Assembly (NCBI GenBank): GCA_902793405.1
Contig: CADBDH010000011.1
Location: 111,195-175,194, forward strand
Origin: an uncultured Bacteroidales bacterium
GTDB taxonomy: Bacteria; Bacteroidota; Bacteroidia; Bacteroidales; Muribaculaceae
Reading direction: 5' to 3'
Length of the DNA: 64,000 nucleotides
Of the stretch, positions 61,135-64,000 are shown one piece after another. Positions within the stretch are counted from its first letter, which is position 1, and every line of letters begins with the position of its first letter. Under the pieces are notes generated by a model. It was not told where the DNA came from. It did no database searches and saw only the letters and a program-made list of their open reading frames with translations. A program made the position numbers and the translations under genes.

Positions 61135-62388
61135 ATGAATCATGACCTGTACATAGCACGGCGCATGTCGCTCGACAGCGGGCAGCACAAGGGCTCACCC
61201 AGCCTGACGGTTGCCCTTGTGGGCATTGTGCTTGCTGTCGTGGTAATGATTCTGTCTATCGCTGTCGTCATGGGATTCAAGGGAGAGATTTCAGGCAAAA
61301 TCATGAACCTAGATGCCCATTTGCGGGTGGGTAATGCTGCCCTCGGAATTGACGACAACTACGCTACCGTCAACGGTCGTGAGGTGCGCGAGGCGGTAGC
61401 CGGTGACAGCGCCTTTGCCCCACTGGTCGAGAGCATCAGCCTCATCGCCGACAAGAGCGCGATTCTCAAGACCGACAACGACTTTATGGGCATCATCATT
61501 CGTGGTGTCGATAAGGGGTATGACTGGCGGTACCTCAAGTCTAGGATGGTCGATGGCACTGTTCCCGCAGTTAGCGATACAGCATCGGGTGGCCAGATTG
61601 CAATCTCCAAGACTGTTGCCGACCGACTGCAACTGCATGCCGGTGACAAGGTGTTCACCTATTTCATCGACAACAGCATCAAGGTGAGGAACCTGACCGT
61701 GACCGGGGTGTTCGAGACCGATCTCGAAGCCTTTGACAATGCCTATATCGTGGGCGATATCGACATCGTGCAGGGTGTGAACGGCTGGAACGGCGACACG
61801 GGCACCCAGGTGGCCGTGAACTTGAAGAATACCCGTGACCTGGAGCGGGACAGCTATCAGCTGTATGTCCTGCTGGCCGAGAACACCGTGAAACGCGAGA
61901 GCAAAAACCTGTTCTATGTCAGCACCACCCATCAGAACAACGTCGCGTTTTTCGCCTGGTTGGATATGCTGGACATGAATGTCGTTATCATTCTCACCCT
62001 CATGATGATTGTGGCCGCTTTCACACTCATCTCGGCCATGCTGATGATTGTGCTGGAGCGCATCCGCATCATCGGCAATTTCAAGGCTATGGGTGCTACC
62101 AACGGCACCATACGCCGTATCTTCATCTACCTGACGGGCAAACTCATTATCAAGGCGCTCATCATCGGTAACGTTATCGGCATCGGACTTGCATTGCTGC
62201 AAAAGTATGCCCACATCGTCCGGCTTGACCCGGCGTCCTACTACATGCCCTACGTTCCTATCCACTTGAGCATCCCGGCTCTGTTGATGCTCAACGTGGG
62301 CATTATCATCGTGTCTTACCTCACCCTGCTGGGTGCCAGCCACATCATCTCGACCATCAAGCCTACAGCGACGATGCGCTTCGAGTAA
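61135..62388 (+). CDS. LolC/E-type ABC transporter permease (FtsX-like)
   Basis: A 417-residue inner-membrane protein of the lipoprotein-releasing permease family. A cytosolic start with IARRMSLDSGQHKGSPSLTVALVGIVLAVVVM leads into helix 1; a large periplasmic MacB-like domain (about 50-265) follows, with KTVADRLQLHAGDKVFTYFID; three more helices of the FtsX type end the protein (about 270-410). This matches the four-helix LolE topology. It would extract lipoproteins for transport to the outer membrane, fitting a genome rich in lipoproteins. The ATPase (LolD) is not adjacent. The start at 61135 is chosen because upstream frame lies across the promoter. Confidence 0.88.
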   Translation: MNHDLYIARRMSLDSGQHKGSPSLTVALVGIVLAVVVMILSIAVVMGFKGEISGKIMNLDAHLRVGNAALGIDDNYATVNGREVREAVAGDSAFAPLVESISLIADKSAILKTDNDFMGIIIRGVDKGYDWRYLKSRMVDGTVPAVSDTASGGQIAISKTVADRLQLHAGDKVFTYFIDNSIKVRNLTVTGVFETDLEAFDNAYIVGDIDIVQGVNGWNGDTGTQVAVNLKNTRDLERDSYQLYVLLAENTVKRESKNLFYVSTTHQNNVAFFAWLDMLDMNVVIILTLMMIVAAFTLISAMLMIVLERIRIIGNFKAMGATNGTIRRIFIYLTGKLIIKALIIGNVIGIGLALLQKYAHIVRLDPASYYMPYVPIHLSIPALLMLNVGIIIVSYLTLLGASHIISTIKPTATMRFE

Positions 62389-62426
62389 TATCTGATCTCC
62401 GTCCATTTGTGCGGATTCCAACTTGC

Positions 62427-62455
62427 AACTAATAACTAACAACTAAAGACTATAG
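62427..62455 (+). repeat. Heptad array before preA
   Basis: Four units (ACTAATA, ACTAACA, ACTAAAG, ACTATAG) ending 3 bases before the preA ATG. Confidence 0.65.
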
Positions 62456-62458
62456 TAT

Positions 62459-63922
62459 ATGAAGACTAACCAACTGAATCTGAATGAGGAAGCAGCCCGC
62501 TGTCTGCTTTGTGAAAACGCGCCTTGCAGCCGTGCTTGCGGCAAGGGTGATGTGTCCAGAGCCATTCGTGCCATCCGTTTTGGCAACCAGGGCATTGCCC
62601 GCCAGTGGATTGACGGATGCGATGATAACGACCTTGAGAAAGCCGAGCAGGCGTGCATCCATTACGACCGTCCCATCCGCATCCGGGAGATGATGTGCCA
62701 GTTGCCCGAGGCACCCAGTGCCGACTTGCCGAGCCTGGCCATCGAATTCTGCGGCCTGCACTGCGAGAATCCGTTTTTCCTCGCCTCGTCATCGATCTGC
62801 ACCAACTATGAGATGGTAGCACGTGCCTTTGACGCCGGTTGGGCGGGTGTCTTCTACAAGACCATTTGCCTGGATGACATCAACGAGGTGTCGCCCAGGT
62901 TTGATGTTCTTCACCGCGAGGGCGACAAGGGCGATTTCACTGCCCTGCGCAACATGGAACAGTTGAGCGAGAACCCCGCCGAGGTGGACTTTGACATCCT
63001 GAGCCGCCTCAAGAAGAACTATCCCAACAAGATTGTGGTAGCCTCCATCATGGGTTCGACCGAAGAGCAGTGGATTGAGTTGGCCAAGATGGCCGAAGCG
63101 GCCGGTGTCGATGCCGTGGAACTCAATTTCTCGTGTCCCCAGATGCGTTTGGCCGGCATGGGCAGCGATGTGGGCCAGGATCCCGAGCTGGTCACCTTCT
63201 TTACCGCCTATGTCAAGCATTCGGTGTCCATTCCTGTCATTCCCAAGATGACGCCCAATATCACAATGATGAGCAATCCTGCAATGGGCTCCTATTTCGC
63301 TGGCGCCGACGCCATCAGCGCCATCAACACTATCAAGAGCGTGACGATGGATGAACGCGCCGAGGTGTCAGGCCAGTGGACCGTGTCGGGCCTGTCGGGG
63401 CGCGCTGTCAAGCCTATCGCTCTGCGCTTTATCCTTGAGATGGCACAAAATCCCGTGATGAAGAACCTGCGCCTGAGCGGCATCGGCGGCATCGAGACCT
63501 GGCGTGATGCCTTGGAGTTCATCCAACTGGGATGCAGCAACCTGCAGGTGTGCACCGCCGTGATGCAGTATGGCTACCGCATTATCGACGACCTCACCCT
63601 GGGTCTGCAGCATTATATGGCCAGCCGCGGCATTACCAAGCTGTCTACACTGGTGGGTGAGCAACTCCCCAACTTTGTCAAGCCCAGCGATCTGGACCGC
63701 GATACCGTCATCTATCCCATCTTCGACAGCGAGAAGTGCATCGGCTGCGGCAGGTGCTACGTTTCCTGTATGGACGGCGGTCATCAGGCCATCACCTTCG
63801 GCGACGACCGCAAGCCCCATCTCGTGGGCACCAAGTGCGTCGGTTGCCACCTGTGCCGCCTCGTCTGCCCCACCGGTGCCATCGGCGTCTCAAAACGCGT
63901 CCCCAAGCGCAAAAACAAATAA
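62459..63922 (+). CDS. preA: Dihydropyrimidine dehydrogenase subunit PreA with extra N-terminal Fe-S segment
   Basis: A 487-residue flavoprotein. Residues about 10-75 carry a cysteine cluster (EAARCLLCENAPCSRACGKGDVSRAI) like the N-terminal iron-sulfur domain of PreT/GltD-type proteins, which is not part of the usual ~410-residue PreA. The FMN barrel follows (about 90-410), with the catalytic Cys in VELNFSCPQM and ISAINTIKSV. The C-terminus holds two 4Fe-4S clusters (CIGCGRCYVSC and CVGCHLCRLVCP). The enzyme reduces uracil and thymine with NADH, normally together with PreT. No preT gene is adjacent, and the extra segment may take over part of its electron path. Confidence 0.9.
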   Translation: MKTNQLNLNEEAARCLLCENAPCSRACGKGDVSRAIRAIRFGNQGIARQWIDGCDDNDLEKAEQACIHYDRPIRIREMMCQLPEAPSADLPSLAIEFCGLHCENPFFLASSSICTNYEMVARAFDAGWAGVFYKTICLDDINEVSPRFDVLHREGDKGDFTALRNMEQLSENPAEVDFDILSRLKKNYPNKIVVASIMGSTEEQWIELAKMAEAAGVDAVELNFSCPQMRLAGMGSDVGQDPELVTFFTAYVKHSVSIPVIPKMTPNITMMSNPAMGSYFAGADAISAINTIKSVTMDERAEVSGQWTVSGLSGRAVKPIALRFILEMAQNPVMKNLRLSGIGGIETWRDALEFIQLGCSNLQVCTAVMQYGYRIIDDLTLGLQHYMASRGITKLSTLVGEQLPNFVKPSDLDRDTVIYPIFDSEKCIGCGRCYVSCMDGGHQAITFGDDRKPHLVGTKCVGCHLCRLVCPTGAIGVSKRVPKRKNK

Positions 63923-64000
63923 ATGCTCTTCTATAAAAAGAAGACAATAAATACAATCAATACAACGCTATCCAGATTGTAGCAGGTAATCAAAGACAAC
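63923..64000. other. Non-coding end of the window
   Basis: Behind preA there is a small hairpin (CTTCTATAAAAAGAAG) and an AT-rich stretch. No gene start was recognised. Confidence 0.4.

Overview
The window looks like chromosome of an uncultured or gut-type Bacteroidales, most like Muribaculaceae or Prevotella relatives. The signs are near-balanced base composition, Bacteroidetes-type promoters (TTTG, about 19-20 bases, then TAnnTTTG), weak or absent Shine-Dalgarno sequences, BspA-type leucine-rich repeat proteins, dockerin-like doublets, a T9SS-type C-terminal tail, short lipoprotein signals, and a PreA/NrdJ/class III FBPase core set. No rRNA, tRNA, CRISPR array, integrase, transposase or phage gene was recognised. 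The organism name is inference from this pattern.

Layout. 1-6.1 kb: start of a sodium:alanine symporter gene (cut by the window edge), then a translationally coupled GH2/GH3 glycoside hydrolase pair. 6.2-13.4 kb: B12-dependent ribonucleotide reductase, an OmpA-family lipoprotein, class III FBPase and a DbpA-like RNA helicase, all on the minus strand. 13.5-18.4 kb: a WG-repeat lipoprotein and the preQ1/queuosine genes, split into queD-queE (+) and queF-queC (-) around fabD. 18.6-21.0 kb: a secreted LRR/dockerin/FGE-like protein. 21.2-33.2 kb: a long minus-strand block with HD/amidotransferase, MlaE/MlaF, a hemerythrin plus pseudo-receiver LuxR pair, an LTA-synthase-like enzyme, an orphan UmuD, a PhnP-like hydrolase, small lipoproteins, a TSCPD protein, a Crp/Fnr regulator, hisS and a YugP-like peptidase. 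33.4-40.8 kb: an abundant-looking helical lipoprotein, GNAT, M3 peptidase and MutS2, then a candidate small RNA and a secreted C1 peptidase. 40.9-48.2 kb: a surface-protein island with two large cohesin-like/dockerin/LRR/FGE-like proteins and a decayed C10 protease. 48.4-50.4 kb: a GT-C-like membrane protein and RidA.

The most interesting region is 52.4-60.9 kb, six closely packed minus-strand genes: a membrane protein with two Rossmann/TrkA-N-like segments and a divergent RyR-like C-terminus; an exported TPR protein; a predicted outer-membrane barrel; an exported LRR-caspase with an intact His/Cys dyad; a membrane-anchored TIR protein with the catalytic-type Glu; and a free-standing RyR domain protein. 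A metallophosphoesterase with a PQQ-type propeller follows 26 bases later. I read this as a candidate envelope-spanning signalling or conflict system that joins a TIR enzyme and RyR nucleotide-sensor candidates in the cytosol to a caspase outside it. The function is inferred; the gene content and domain motifs are seen.

A second unusual layer lies between genes. Arrays of a 7-base unit (ACTAAAA/ACTAGGG type, and a CTAACTC variant) fill many operon spacers, mostly just before start codons, and run into coding ends such as mlaF. Other intergenic elements include a palindrome seen near 6.06 and 34.1 kb, a CGAATTA-rich family, a perfect 13+1+13 palindrome after the C1 peptidase, and a 63-base hairpin at 18.56 kb. 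The last segment (61.1-63.9 kb) holds a LolC/E-type permease and a PreA with an extra N-terminal iron-sulfur segment.
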